From assembly GCA_015501075.1 (NCBI GenBank), contig JADNYJ010000091.1, positions 62,001 through 126,000 of the forward strand: a stretch of 64,000 nucleotides of DNA, written 5' to 3'. Under the pieces are notes generated by a model. That model was not told the DNA's origin. It searched no databases and saw only the letters and a program-made list of their open reading frames with translations. The first letter of the stretch is position 1; the number at the start of each line of letters is the position of its first letter. Below, piece by piece: positions 34,771 through 45,888 of the stretch. The position numbers were made by a program, and so were the translations under genes. This DNA comes from Gymnopilus junonius. Taxonomy: Eukaryota; Basidiomycota; Agaricomycetes; Agaricales; Galerinaceae.

Positions 34771-36585
34771 TCACCGCTCAGGGAAAACCAACCTTTCCTG
34801 GGACTTATCAACCTCATCAAATGTCCCAGCAGCAGTACTGCTGACTCCATCAGGATCAACCTCACTGCCCCATACAAAATTTTCTCCATCAGGATCAATG
34901 AGACCCATCCTCGGCATCATGTCGCCACTACGATCACCACGCTGGCGCTGAATCTCCCTTTCCCTCTCACGCTCCCAAGCTCCTATCACCTGTTGTTGAT
35001 AGAACGATGCAGGTGAAGACGACGTGGACGAAGACGACGAGGATGACGACACGGATAGAAGGGCAGGGTAGAGCGTAGGCCTCCTAATAGGTGCATGCGG
35101 GTATGGCCTTGAAATCTGAGAATGGACATTGGCATTGTGTGTAGAAGTTGGAGAGCTGCTGTCTCCAATATCAGAAAGTGGGATAGGCGATGACGTCACT
35201 CCGCGGTCGAATATCATGGAAGGCATAGCAGAGCTCGAGTCGCTCTCTGGCCCTGGCCGGGGTGTGTGAGACGCAAGGAAGTTCCTATCCAGCGGCTGAG
35301 GCCTTGGCCTAGCCGGGAGCCACACTTCGACGGGTTCTTCAATGTCAATGTCGTCTTCCGAAAGATACTCAGCAGCTGGTTCATCCGCAACCACACCCTG
35401 GCAGAAGGTAGCGCAGGCGAAGACACGAGATCAGCGATAAATCCGAAGAAACAGATGCGTTGGAGTATAACCTACGCCGCCTGGTGCCATTGCCACTGGG
35501 TCTGCACGTGATTTTGGTGAAGGGAATTCATAGGATGGGGTGGAAGTGACGGCACTAGAGAAGAAGGTGTAGATGGCCCGTTCGTCATGGTCAGATTCTG
35601 ATCGAGACGTGGATGATGGAAGCCGGAATGGAGGACCTTCTGGTCCGTGGAGGCGGTTTGAGGGGCCGGAGCTGGTGTCATTTCGGGACTGGAATTTGTC
35701 TGCATGTGCAGAGGAGAAGAATGCATCTGCCGCAGATTTGCATGGTAAATAGCGAATGCCGAGCGGATTTCCGCTGTAAATTACGAGTCAGCGTAAGTCG
35801 CGTGAATCGGTGATAAGGTTAAACGACTAACCATACAGCGCAGCCTATACCCTCCCTCACGCAACCACAAGCACTGTTCAAATCTTAGCAGCTTCACGCG
35901 TATCGAAATAGCTAGCGTCCAGAGGCACGACAGTGTCAGATGCCGAGCCTAGGGCAGTCCACACTCCAGAGCGAGGACGAGGTGCGGCGCGAATGTGGAC
36001 GAGGCTTCCACATCCCGTGCTCCGATTTAGGTCCTCCTTTTCCCTTTCTTTGCCAAGGCGATCAACGTTGTCCGGATATAGAGGCAAGACAGAAGGCTTG
36101 AATGGCTCTATGTCGTCCGACGACCCAAATTCATAGATTCTAGCACCACATACGAGGCTATACGCATAGTCCTCTGGAGCGCCCTCCCGCTGCGTGGAAG
36201 GTATGGTAGACGAACCTGACTCATACGGGTCGTACCTCCTGGCTGAGCGCTGTCGTCTGCGTGCAGGCATGTGGTGAACGAGGTCAAAGTCTGCATCCCA
36301 TGGGGCCACAGCTCTATCGACAACTACGACATTGTGCACTCGGAAATGGTCTGGTGATAACGAATTTTGGTTTACTCCAACCACAGCAGGGTCAATACGC
36401 ATGGCTCCTCTACGCCGCAGGCGTGATGCCTCCCCTGTTCGGAGTAAATCTGATAGTACAATAGAATCATCCGCATCTATAAGTTGTGGTGAGGCGGTCG
36501 ATGATGAAGATGATGAAGATGACGAGGAAGACGAAGACGACCGTCTCCGGACTACATGTGTGTTTTGGGTGTATATTTGCGGCAT
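34771..36585 (-). CDS. Ser/Pro-rich low-complexity protein of unknown function
   Basis: Four exons by my model (35929-36585, 35837-35873, 35476-35773, 34771-35397), about 539 residues. It starts MPQIYTQNTHVVRRR, followed at once by a run of 14 serines. Later come acidic and polar disordered segments, a short ordered-looking patch (CLWLREGGYRLRSEIRSAF), PSSTSRSESDHDERAIYTFF, LSEDDIDIEEPVEVWLP, a second serine cluster, and REREREIQRQRGDRSG. No domain is recognised; a nuclear or cytosolic disordered regulator is possible. One base appears to be missing at 35737-35739 (TTT on the + strand), because the frame before it (EIRSAFAIYHA) continues as KSAADAFFSSAHADKF only after a shift. Confidence 0.6.
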
Positions 36586-38116
36586 TTTGTTATAAAACTG
36601 CGGATATTAATGCAGAATGTCGTTAAAAGGTCGTAATAGAGATAAAATGCGTCAAAAGATAATGGAAAATGGCTGACTGAAATTGGTGGTGATGGTGAAA
36701 GTGCAAAGGTGCAGCAGCCGTTTTCCATGCACGAAATGCGTGTCTCCAACATTTAATTACATAATACTTTATGCTATTTACTTGTATTTATTGCTATGTA
36801 CCTCTCACCGTCCCTCTTGTTGACTTACTTAAGTCTTAATCTCTTGGACAGACTCTCACAGGCATTGAATCTCGATGTATCTGATGCTCCCTAAGGACTA
36901 CAGCGGCCAGCATCGCACTTATTCGTCGATAACTCTTTGCCCTAGGTTTTCCTTCATAACCGAGTCGGATGGCTGTTTATATCAATTCGAGATTCACGGA
37001 AACCTGGAAAATCTGCAACTCGAAAGTTCTTGTACTTGCCTGCCGTTCTGCACATGCACAATTGAATAGGCGCTGAAACAAGCCCGGGTCGAAGCCGTGG
37101 AATGTCGACTACATTAAAATCGTCACATGAACCTTGCATTTGGTCTTCCCATGATCTATTTTTGACTGCACAAGAAAGATGCCCCTTCTAACATCTCTTG
37201 ATCTGCTGTACCGGGCCCGTTCCTTCAATTTAGTTGAAGCTTTGCCCGAAGGAACTGGACTGTAAGATACCTCCCCATGGAGCCTCGAGGTATGAAAATA
37301 CACGTCCACATGATCAACATTAGTTCTGATCTCTATTTATGTCTTCGTACTGCTCTTCTCAACTCAATTATTCCATCTCATCGAGACTTGGTACATGTTT
37401 CCCATGTATCTGCCGAGAGGCGAAGTTCCTTGCCTTTTCCGATATGCTATTTTCATTCTGCCAGAAGGTCATCCTTTATAGGCTAATTGTAGTGGGTAAG
37501 AAAAAGAACGACTATTGCATTGCATCCAATGGTACGTGCTTGATTTATCAACTCATATAGATACTTTTTATGAATCTACATGCTCACGATTCAGGTCAGA
37601 GACCACATTTGCATGGTGTCAACGCATGCGGAATCCATATGGCACAGGGTTCAATTGCAGCATTGGAGCGCCCGGAAATTCGATTCTTCTACAATTCAAA
37701 TGCATTGACTGCGGCGTCAAAGCGTGGCCGAGAATTTAAATGTAACCACTCTCATGAAAGCATGCCTCACCATCCATATTGCCACCCTTGTTCCTTTCCT
37801 TCCTCATAGCATTATGTTTATCATTGAAAATACGGAAACACTGTGGCAGTGAGTTCATGACTCACGGTGATGTTTTTTTTTTCATTCTTCCTGCCTAATG
37901 TCGTTCCTCAGAAATGAGTCGGAATCTGGTCGGCTTACGGCGCGAGTCTCTGATTTATCTCAAACTTTATTTGACATTGAAATTGAATAATTTAGGGCTC
38001 CTGCTGATTCATCGATAACTATAGCGCCCAAGTATGTCCCTTGACTTCTGACTCCCTTCCTTACCTTCCCTGGCCGCACGAACTGATCCTCTCTCTTTTC
38101 GAGAGTGCCTGCACTT
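36586..38116. promoter_or_regulatory. Divergent 1.5-kb intergenic region
   Basis: Lies between the outward-facing starts of the Ser-rich gene (-) and the caspase gene (+). Many short frames, none with recognisable coding character. No repeat was seen. Confidence 0.4.
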
Positions 38117-40469
38117 ATGAATCGGACAAAGATTGACGAACATGTTAAATATGCTCTCAATTTGCCCTTGGTGCCCGACACCGTCCGGCAATTTCTGGGT
38201 TACTCAGATGTCGGTCGTTCCACTGACATCGATAACGACCCTACTTCGACGCCAGCCTTCAAGTTAGTTTGATTTTTCTCATGGCCTTTCCGTGATTGCA
38301 TTCTTACTTTTTCAGTCCTCGACCCCGTATGCATGCCCTACTCATCGGAATTGACCAGTACAAGTCGCAAGGCATAACGGCGCTTAGAGGAGCTGAGGCT
38401 GATGCGCTTCGTTTCAAGGGGTACCTCGAGAATGACTTGAAAGTTCGGACAGACCAAATCGATCTTATCTTGGGCAAAAGGGCTACTCGGTCGGAGATCA
38501 TAGATGCATTTAAACGACTGGCCAATAACGAACGCATCCAACGCGATGACCCTATTTTCATATTTTTCGCTGGACATGGAAGCGAGTTCCCCACTCCGAA
38601 TACGTTAAGCGGAAGAGGATTTGGAAGCAGGATTGAGGTGTTACTTCCGTTTGATTACTACCATAAAGAGCCATCTAACCGGCAAGGCATGTCGGCAAAC
38701 CAAGTGGAAGTAGCCAGTATTCCTGACTTTGTCATCGGAGCATTGATCAACCAGATTGCAAATAAGAAGGGCAATAATATTGTGAGTTAACCTTACTTCC
38801 AGTCTTTCGCATCTGACAAGCTCAACTTAGACTGTCGTTTTTGATTGTTGCCATTCAGCATCTGGTACTAGGGATTCTGTTTCTTCAGCATTTGAGGATG
38901 ACGATTTTCAATGCGCTCGTTCAGTAGACCTTGGCAGGAGTTCTTACAATCCCCAAATTGATGAAGAAATTCTGTCCCAGGATGAGACCAGGGCCATTGA
39001 TTGGGGTTCGAGATATGCGCTAGGTGGCTCGAATTCGCACATTCTACTTGCTGCCTGTGGACAAGCAGAGAAAGCCTACGAATCTCATGGCTTAGGCAAT
39101 TTCACCGCTGCATTGACCAAGCTGCTCCACAAGACTTCTCCTGACGAGCTGAGATATTGTGACATCCTGTCCAAAATGGATCGCATTTGGAAGTGAGCAC
39201 TTCGCTATCACGGTCAGCGTCTTGAACATTTGTATTTAACAAAACATTTACAGCCAGCATCCACAATGTGAAGGCAAGAATCGTGAAAGATTTCTCTTCG
39301 ACCGTAAAATACAGCGTCTAGGCCCAAAATGTTACCAAATCGCATTTGAGGATCCCTCAGGACAGCTCGTAGTGGAGGCAGGGTCTATAAATGGCGTCGT
39401 CGTCGGTAGCGAGTTCACAACCATAGCAGACAAAGATCAAAAGCCAGTCGTACTGACAGTGAAATCGGTGTATCAATTTACATCGGTCTTGCATTGTCCA
39501 ACTCCTGCTTACATCCCAAAGCCGTTTACTACAGCTTTGCTGACCAGGATTGGGCGCCAGGAAGACTTCCGACTCTATGTAGCTCCGCAAGACCCATTTT
39601 ACACCCTGTTCCGGATGCTCGTCAAAGACGCACAGTACGCTCCGACATTCTTATTAAAGGATATCCTCCTTGTCGAGAATCGGAAAGGCGCACATCTTAG
39701 CGCTCATCAAATACGCTCTGAGGTTGTTTTCGAGCTCCTGGATGAAAGCGCTACCAGGTATGGCTTCTCCCACCGATATAAGACCATCGATGCCAGGGAC
39801 ATCGCTTTTTTGGCTCGCTTCCTTGGCCATGCTGGGCATTTTTTCCGTACATTGAACCGTGCTAAAGGGCTTAATCTAGTCAACAAACTCGGTATTGAAT
39901 TTTTTGAATTAGAGGAATACGAAGACAATGAAGATGGAGGACTCATGCTACGTCCAGTCGATGGGCACCGAAATTTTTACCAGAACGGCGTTATTGATTT
40001 CGTGCCCAATCCAAATGTCCCCTGTGGCATCAAAGTCGTGAATAGTAGTAAATACGATCTTTATGCGTATCTGTTTTATTTCGACTGCAGTGACCTTAGC
40101 ATTGGTGAGCCTGTTTTTTACGTATGGCCAGAACATTGTGTTAACATGATTTTATCTGTAGCAATATACAACGAAGCAGGCCCTATGGCAAGCTACAACG
40201 TGGATCCCAACCTAAAAGCTGCCACTGCTCTTACCTTTGGCTATGGCTCTGGCGGTGCTCCCGCGTTAACGTATCACGTACCCGAGCATCAGGAAATGGA
40301 CTTCGGCTTTCTGAAGTTGTTTGTTTCCAACAAGGCCATTGATCTCTCACATGTCGTTCAAAGTTCCCCATTCAACTCCGAGTTAGATCGAGCACTGATC
40401 ATGACTCAAAGGAAGTCTTACGATTTTTGGGCTAGCATCACGGTTCCCATTATTCAGCGCATGGGATAG
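38117..40469 (+). CDS. Caspase-domain (peptidase C14, metacaspase-related) protein
   Basis: Four exons (38117-38262, 38316-38781, 38831-39192, 39254-40469) join in frame to give 729 residues. The N-terminal 55 residues (MNRTKIDEHVKYALNLPLV...) are helical-looking. The caspase domain follows: PRPRMHALLIGIDQYKS, LRGAEADALRFKGYL, the catalytic histidine in FIFFAGHGSE and the catalytic cysteine in VVFDCCHSASGTR. It continues with IDWGSRYALGGSNSHILLAACGQ. The second half (about 400 residues) has no domain I can name and is probably beta-rich (IKVVNSSKYDLYAYLFYFDCS). This two-part layout is a basidiomycete-expanded family distinct from type-I metacaspases: there is no proline-rich or LSD1 zinc-finger prodomain. 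The function may be in programmed cell death or heterokaryon responses, which is inference only. Confidence 0.88.
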
Positions 40470-41214
40470 TTCAACCCTCTGTACGAATTCTCGTACACGG
40501 TGAATCTGGTTACCAGTCGGATGCATTTTTAGCCAAATCATTGCCGCTTCCCTTGACCTCCTTCAGGCGATGATGTTTAAAAGTGATGTTTGGTTACCAT
40601 GATCTTTGGATTTCTCATTTGTATTTTTATGTCCCCATCGCTCTATAAGTAAACATGCTCTCCATGTTTATCTAGATTTACCTATCTGCATGTTCGCTTC
40701 CTTCCTCTCGCTCGTGACATCAAAATATCGTCCTGGACTTACATATTCTGGCGATGATCCCAGATCTAAAGGCACGAAGATATTTCTCATGTAAAATAAC
40801 GGCAGGGACTGAGGTGTACGTGCACGGACCATTGTGGTACCTATAGTAATTGTTTCCGTTCCTTTTCTTCTCTCATGATCAAAGCGCGTCCGGTTTAAAA
40901 ATAGTTTGTCGCGTCGCGTCCTAGTAAGTAAGCACGTGGTCCCAATGCGCAAATGTTTCGCCAAGTCTGAGTCTGGAACATCGCAATGATCGCATCTCCG
41001 AGACCTTGTATTCTTAGCGGCACCCAGCCTTCCGGCGATTATACGAATTGTAGCCAGCAGCTGTAGGTAAATATTGGCTAGTCTTTCATTCTGGATGTCA
41101 TCCGACATGTACAGCTGACGTCTCACCAGGGTCAATAGCTCGCTCCGGAAGCCGAATATGTAAAAATTCCAACGACATTTACGACTCCCATTTGCACTCT
41201 TTAACTATTCCTTC
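40470..41214. promoter_or_regulatory. Intergenic, P450-2 promoter region
   Basis: About 745 bases between the caspase gene and P450-2. A minus-strand frame of roughly 150 codons exists (40668-41135) but has no family resemblance. Confidence 0.4.
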
Positions 41215-43261
41215 ATGATGGAAATCATGTATATCTTCCTTGTAGGAGTGGTGTGTGTGGTATGTTACAAGCTTCTGTGGAATTCCAAGGTGAGCAGCCA
41301 TATACCCTCCCGAGTCCTCCAGGTCATTAACCTCGTGGACCACCAGCTCGACCATATCCCAACCGTTGGTTATTCATCGCCTCTGCTTTTGTACATTTCT
41401 GCGTGGAGGTTCTTGGGCCACGCACGAGAGATTTTCCTAGAAGGATACCGTAAAGTGAGCAAGGACCAAAAGAGAACCAGCCCGGCACTAACGCCTCTTT
41501 CTTCCATTCGTCAAAAAAAGTACCCTAATCAGGTCTGGAAAGTGCCAACGTTCGAAGGATGGATCGTCATTGCGAATGGTAGTTCAAGGGTCGAAGATGT
41601 CAGCAAAGCCTCGGAGGAGCAGCTTAACACTAGTGACCATTTCGCGGAAGTGAGTTCATACTTGTTTCAGAAATTCTTCTTTCTATGTTCATGCACCCGC
41701 CTAGTTTTTGCAACTGGATTATACCCTAGGTCCAGAGGTGACGTGGAACCCCTACCACGTCAATGTGGTCCGGACGACCTTGACACGCAATATTCTGGCC
41801 CAATTTGATGAAATGTATCACGAGTTGGTGAATGCTTTTGACGATGCCTTGCCACGGGAGCTGTCCTCAGGTAAGCCGAGTATCTCCACCCTTCTTCTGG
41901 AGAACTAACTATAATTCTGCTCCAGACTGGGCCTCCGTACCCATCCTTGACGCTACTGTAGAATTAGAATCTAGGGTATCTGCGCGACTTGCTGTTGGTG
42001 CTCCCTTATGTGAGCTTGTCGCCTGGCAGTTTAGAGACAGATATCGGGTTCAACTCTGGAACAGGCTATGACAAAGAATACCGAGCCATCTGTAGTCGCT
42101 CTGGAGTGTCACTAATGAAGGGAAGAATGCTCCGGTTTTTCCCAAAGTTTTTAAAGCCGTGAGTTATATCTATCTATGCCATTTCTGCGCTCTTAATGTT
42201 CTCATACAGGCTTGCATCTAAACTCTTCGTTAATGTCCATGATGATATCAAGACAATGTCTAAGCTTCTTCGCCCTTTAATTGACCACCGGCTGGAAGAG
42301 GAATCTATTCAGGGGACCCAGTGGCCTGGGAAACCGGTATTTCATTCTAAGCTTCATTTTGTCATATGCTCATGTCAAGAATTATAGAATGATCTCTTGA
42401 TGTGGATGCTGGATGAAGCAGGAAGACTGGGCGTTGAGAGGACGCCTCTGGATATTGCCACTAGAATGTACTTCATAGCCTTTGCTTCTCTTGACATATC
42501 AATGGTGTGTGAAACTTTACTTTTTTCCAGTTTGTTTCTCATTTCCTGGTTGATCAAAGATCTTTGTACTCGCCCTACAAGAGATCGCCAAGAAGCCCGA
42601 AAAATACCTTCAACCCCTACGTGACGAGGTAGAGGTTGTCGTCGGCGAGGAGGGTTGGAGCAAAGCTGCCGTCTCCAAGATGTATAAGATGGATAGCTTC
42701 TTCAGAGAACTTCAACGATGTTACGATGTGGTCCTCCGTGCGTGATATTCCTGGCCCTCTTCTCCAGTGTTTCTTAGTAAGTATACAGTGCATTTGAGAA
42801 GAAAAGTTCAAAACGATTTCGTCTTCTCTGACGGGACGTTCGTGCCTGCAGGCGTAACGATCTGCGTCAACTCATATGGGTCGCATCACGACGAAACTTT
42901 GTTTCCTTTGCCAGAGACTTTTAACGGGTTCAGATTTGTGAAGGATGATAGCCAGGAGCAGACATTGATGACGAAGCCTACGCTTGAGTATAATGTATTT
43001 GGCTATGGTAAGCGTGCTTGGTGAGTGCCATCGTGCTTACTTCTCTACATTTTTCTCAAGCACGTTTTTTGTTTTACTAGTCCTGGCCGTTTTAGCGCTG
43101 CATACCGTCTTAAGACGATGCTGGCACATGTTATTATGACATATGATTTCAAGCTGGAAGAGAGCACCAATGTTTCAGGACGAAACGAGTTCAATGACCT
43201 TGTCATGACACCGGATAAAAAGGCGCAGATGTTATTCAGGCGGCGAAAGCAGGCAGTGTAA
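41215..43261 (+). CDS. Cytochrome P450 monooxygenase 2, paralogue of P450-1
   Basis: Multi-exon gene from ATG 41215 (MMEIMYIFLVGVVCVVCYKL anchor) to TAA 43261. Matching landmarks: DHIPTVGYSSPLLLY, YPNQVWKVPTFEGWIVIANG, QLDYTLGPEVTWNPYHVNVV, TLTRNILAQFDEMY, RLAVGAPLC, LMKGRMLRFFPKFLKP, SFFRELQR (ExxR), FSDGTFVPAGVTICVNSY, FGYGKRACPGRF (heme cysteine). Two places that look broken are resolved by introns: 57 bp after GAPL (restoring CYDKEYRAICS) and 51 bp after QRCYDVVL (restoring LHLRRKVQNDF). Intron positions parallel P450-1, so the two derive from one ancestor. The ER anchor is present; the substrate is unknown. Confidence 0.86.
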
Positions 43262-43417
43262 ATGGGGGCTGCAAGTTCATGTGACGCAGTGACATGTTTT
43301 GAACTACCTGTCCGTTTTCCGTGTTAAGGGTAATTCGGACTATCCCGCGAAACGCTTTACCTGTATGTGTGCTTGCCACCGAACTGTATCAAAACTGTAT
43401 TCCAAAAATGTTAATTA

Positions 43418-43444
43418 ACGCGTCGCGACGCGTCGTGCACGCGT
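43418..43444. promoter_or_regulatory. ACGCGT triplet with a 16-bp perfect palindrome upstream of the MYND gene
   Basis: Three ACGCGT hexamers lie at 43418-43423, 43428-43433 and 43439-43444. The first two form the perfect palindrome acgcgtcgcgacgcgt. ACGCGT is the MCB core bound by the MBF (Mbp1-Swi6) G1/S regulator in ascomycete yeasts. The cluster is about 100 bp upstream of the MYND ATG, a promoter-like distance. Binding in this organism is inferred only. Confidence 0.45.
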
Positions 43445-43546
43445 CTTCCACGCACGTGCCGCAATTGAGCCTAAATTAGATTTAACTGAAATGAAACCCA
43501 ATTTCTTCTGCCACCTCACGACCAACCCTCACTTAACTCTGCTACC

Positions 43547-45234
43547 ATGTTCAATCTTAATAGCGAGGTCTATTTTGGTTCCCTTACACAAGCCGCGAAA
43601 GACCTAAGCGCAGCTGAAAATCGCGGCGGACCGATTCCAGCTAAATTTGACTTTTCGGTTCAGGAGGTATGTGCTGCGTGCAAGCAGAATATCACACCTC
43701 CCAAGAAGATCTTACGGTGTGCGGCGTGTAAAGCTGTTATATACTGTAGTAAAGAAGTGAGTACTTGCCATACTGGATGATTTTATTTGATCCTGAAAGG
43801 AATACTTGTGCTAGTGTTCGGCGCGCGACTGGAAATACCCACAAGGACCGAATCAGTCCACTCATAAGCAACTTTGCTCAGACAATAAGGTGCTCGAATA
43901 TTTTTTCGGCTCATTCATTTGTGAGCTTAGATTCGTTTTTATAATGGTAGAGGCATATGGAAAAGTTGCCTCAAACGCAGGCAATCATCAAAGCCTTCCC
44001 CTGGGGCCGTCTCGAATCCGATGGTTCCTTCAGTTTCGACGTCGCCAGAGGTCGTTTCGGAGTCCTTGGTGCATCGGGGTACGGTTACTGGAGTCACCGT
44101 GGTGGGCCCAACCCACACTCTGAAAAAGGTGTAGCTGGTTTAGGGAACTCTCCTTATGCGGCCGAGCTTTTGAAAATGTTCAAGAGCTTTGATTATCTCG
44201 ACGGGAAGGAATTGCTTGGGAAGAGACATCTTTCGGACGAGGAGGGATGGAAATTACCTCCCAAGTTTATCCCATATAGAAATTTCGAAGAGTCGTCTAC
44301 GACGAGGCCCATGTTGGTTACCCGATTTGAAGGAGGAGTGGTTGATTGGGATACTTGGTATAAGTGGAGGAAGCTCTCAAAGGAATCTCCTGCTGCATTG
44401 CTCATGGATTATCCACTGAGCGTCTACCAATTGATCGTGAACTGTCTCAACTTGACTTCCCCAAAGGCTGGTCGGCCTAACGATCGCGTTCCGTTGCATC
44501 TTCACCTTATTGGCGTCGAAGTTGAACTCAATTATCTGCCACTGTACGCCTGAACTCCATTATAGTTTTTTTACTGCCTGATATCGACCTTGACTTTGCA
44601 CAGATTCTCCGAACTGGCACTTCTTCTACCTTACCATGACATCAAATTGGTCCTATTCGGTGCTGCTGTAGCCAGGCTCGTAAAAGAAGCCACGAAATCT
44701 CCTGGCTCTCTCGCAACGAAATTACCAACATTCACGTACCAAGCTCCATCCGAATGTGGATCTGGAACAATATCCATATACCTCCACTCTACCTCTGATA
44801 ACTGGTCGGCTGCAGGACCAGAGTCAGCTTTAACTGCACATGGCGGCCGTCCAGATGCTCTCGTCGCATGCAATGCAGGTCTTGCATCATACCAGGAGTG
44901 GTTCCATGTTGTTCAAGCTGCTCATATACACCGCATACCATTTGCCACAACGGAGTATGCTGAACAATCGGCTGAGCATCAGAGAGCGGTGATCCCTTCG
45001 ATGTTATCTGGAGCAGGCGCGCAGCCGAGGAAGATGGAAGAGTATGAGATTCGGCTGAATCCTTTCCAAAAGCCTGGGCAAAGGCCTATTCCGATGTACA
45101 GGTTGCCGAATGTTGTTAATGGGTTCACTCTAGTTGTATATAAGGACGAGGACAGCGTTGGAAAAAGGGAGAAAAATATGACTGACGAGGCGGTTGAAGT
45201 TGAAAAGAAATTGGGGGAGATCAGTTTGGATTAA
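43547..45234 (+). CDS. MYND zinc-finger protein, MSS51-like C-terminal region
   Basis: Four exons joined in frame from ATG 43547 to TAA 45234. The MYND finger is complete across the first intron: CAACKQNI, CAACKAVIYCSKECSARDW, HKQLC, with the expected Cys/His spacing for two zinc ions. Downstream come FPWGRLESDGSFSFDVARGR, GKRHLSDEEGWKLP, LDYLDGKELL-type repeats, VEVELNYLP, LPYHDIKLVLFG, and a conserved C-terminal block HGGRPDALVACNAGLASYQEW ... PFATTEYAEQSAE ... LNPFQKPGQRPIPMYRLP. This pairing of MYND with an MSS51-type C-terminal domain is frequent in agaricomycetes. It suggests a protein-interaction role; the molecular function is not known. Confidence 0.82.
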
Positions 45235-45409
45235 GACTCGGACTTTATCTCGGTGCCGTACATCTGCTTGTCGATGTAACGATCTCTTTTCTAATCATTT
45301 TTCCATTGCTTTTGCAGACCGACAGCTGATGACTTGATTTTCTGCAAGAAGCATTGAACATGATCGATAGCCACTGGGATTCGTATCACATGAGTCGGAC
45401 GCGACGAAT

Positions 45410-45888
45410 ATGTTGATGGTTTTTGATCATCTTGACGGAAAAGACCTGCTTGAAAAAAACCACCTCTCAGACGAGGAGGGTTGAAAGTGGTGGCCGTCCG
45501 GATGCGCTTGGCGCCTGCAACGCTGTCTGGGCTCTTATCGCGAGTGGTGGCCAGCCTTCCAAGCAGCGCATCTGCATCGTATTCCCTTCGCTACGACTGA
45601 ATACGCCGAGCAATCTGCTGAACACCAGAGGGAGATGATCATTTCATTTATTTTGCAAGGGATGAGAATAACGGAGGCCATGCAGAGGGAGAAATAGAAA
45701 TCAAGATGAACCCTTTTCAGAGGCCTGGTCAAAGGGGGATTCCGATGTATAGGCTGCCGAATGTTGGGAATGGGTTTACGTTGGTGGTCTACAAGACTAA
45801 GGAAAAGAGAGTGGAACCGGTGCTAGAAGTGAAGGTCAATAGGCGGGTGAGAGGTGGAGAAATCACTGGATGGTTTGCATTTGAATGA
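45410..45888 (+). pseudogene. Truncated downstream copy of the MYND gene
   Basis: Pieces of the preceding gene recur in order: FDHLDGKDLLEKNHLSDEEG (parent FDYLDGKELLGKRHLSDEEG), then an in-frame TGA, GGRPDALGACNAV, HRIPFATTEYAEQSAEHQR, and MNPFQRPGQRGIPMYRLP with VGNGFTLVVYK. Relative to the parent, roughly 500-600 bases between the DEEG and GGRPDA segments are missing, the pieces are in different frames, and no MYND finger or start is present. It is a partial tandem duplicate that has decayed. Confidence 0.8.

Noticed and set aside
40668..41135. Minus-strand frame of about 150 codons upstream of P450-2
   Set aside because: No domain, odd composition, and it overlaps the P450-2 promoter; too weak to call a gene.
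41995..42090. Apparent frame break in P450-2 suggesting a pseudogene
   Set aside because: A 57-bp intron (gtgagc...ggaacag) restores GAPL-CYDKEYRAIC in frame with the P450-1 pattern.
42735..42795. Second apparent break in P450-2 with candidate 30-bp intron
   Set aside because: A normal 51-bp intron ending tatacag gives VVL-LHLRRKVQNDF; no very short intron is needed.
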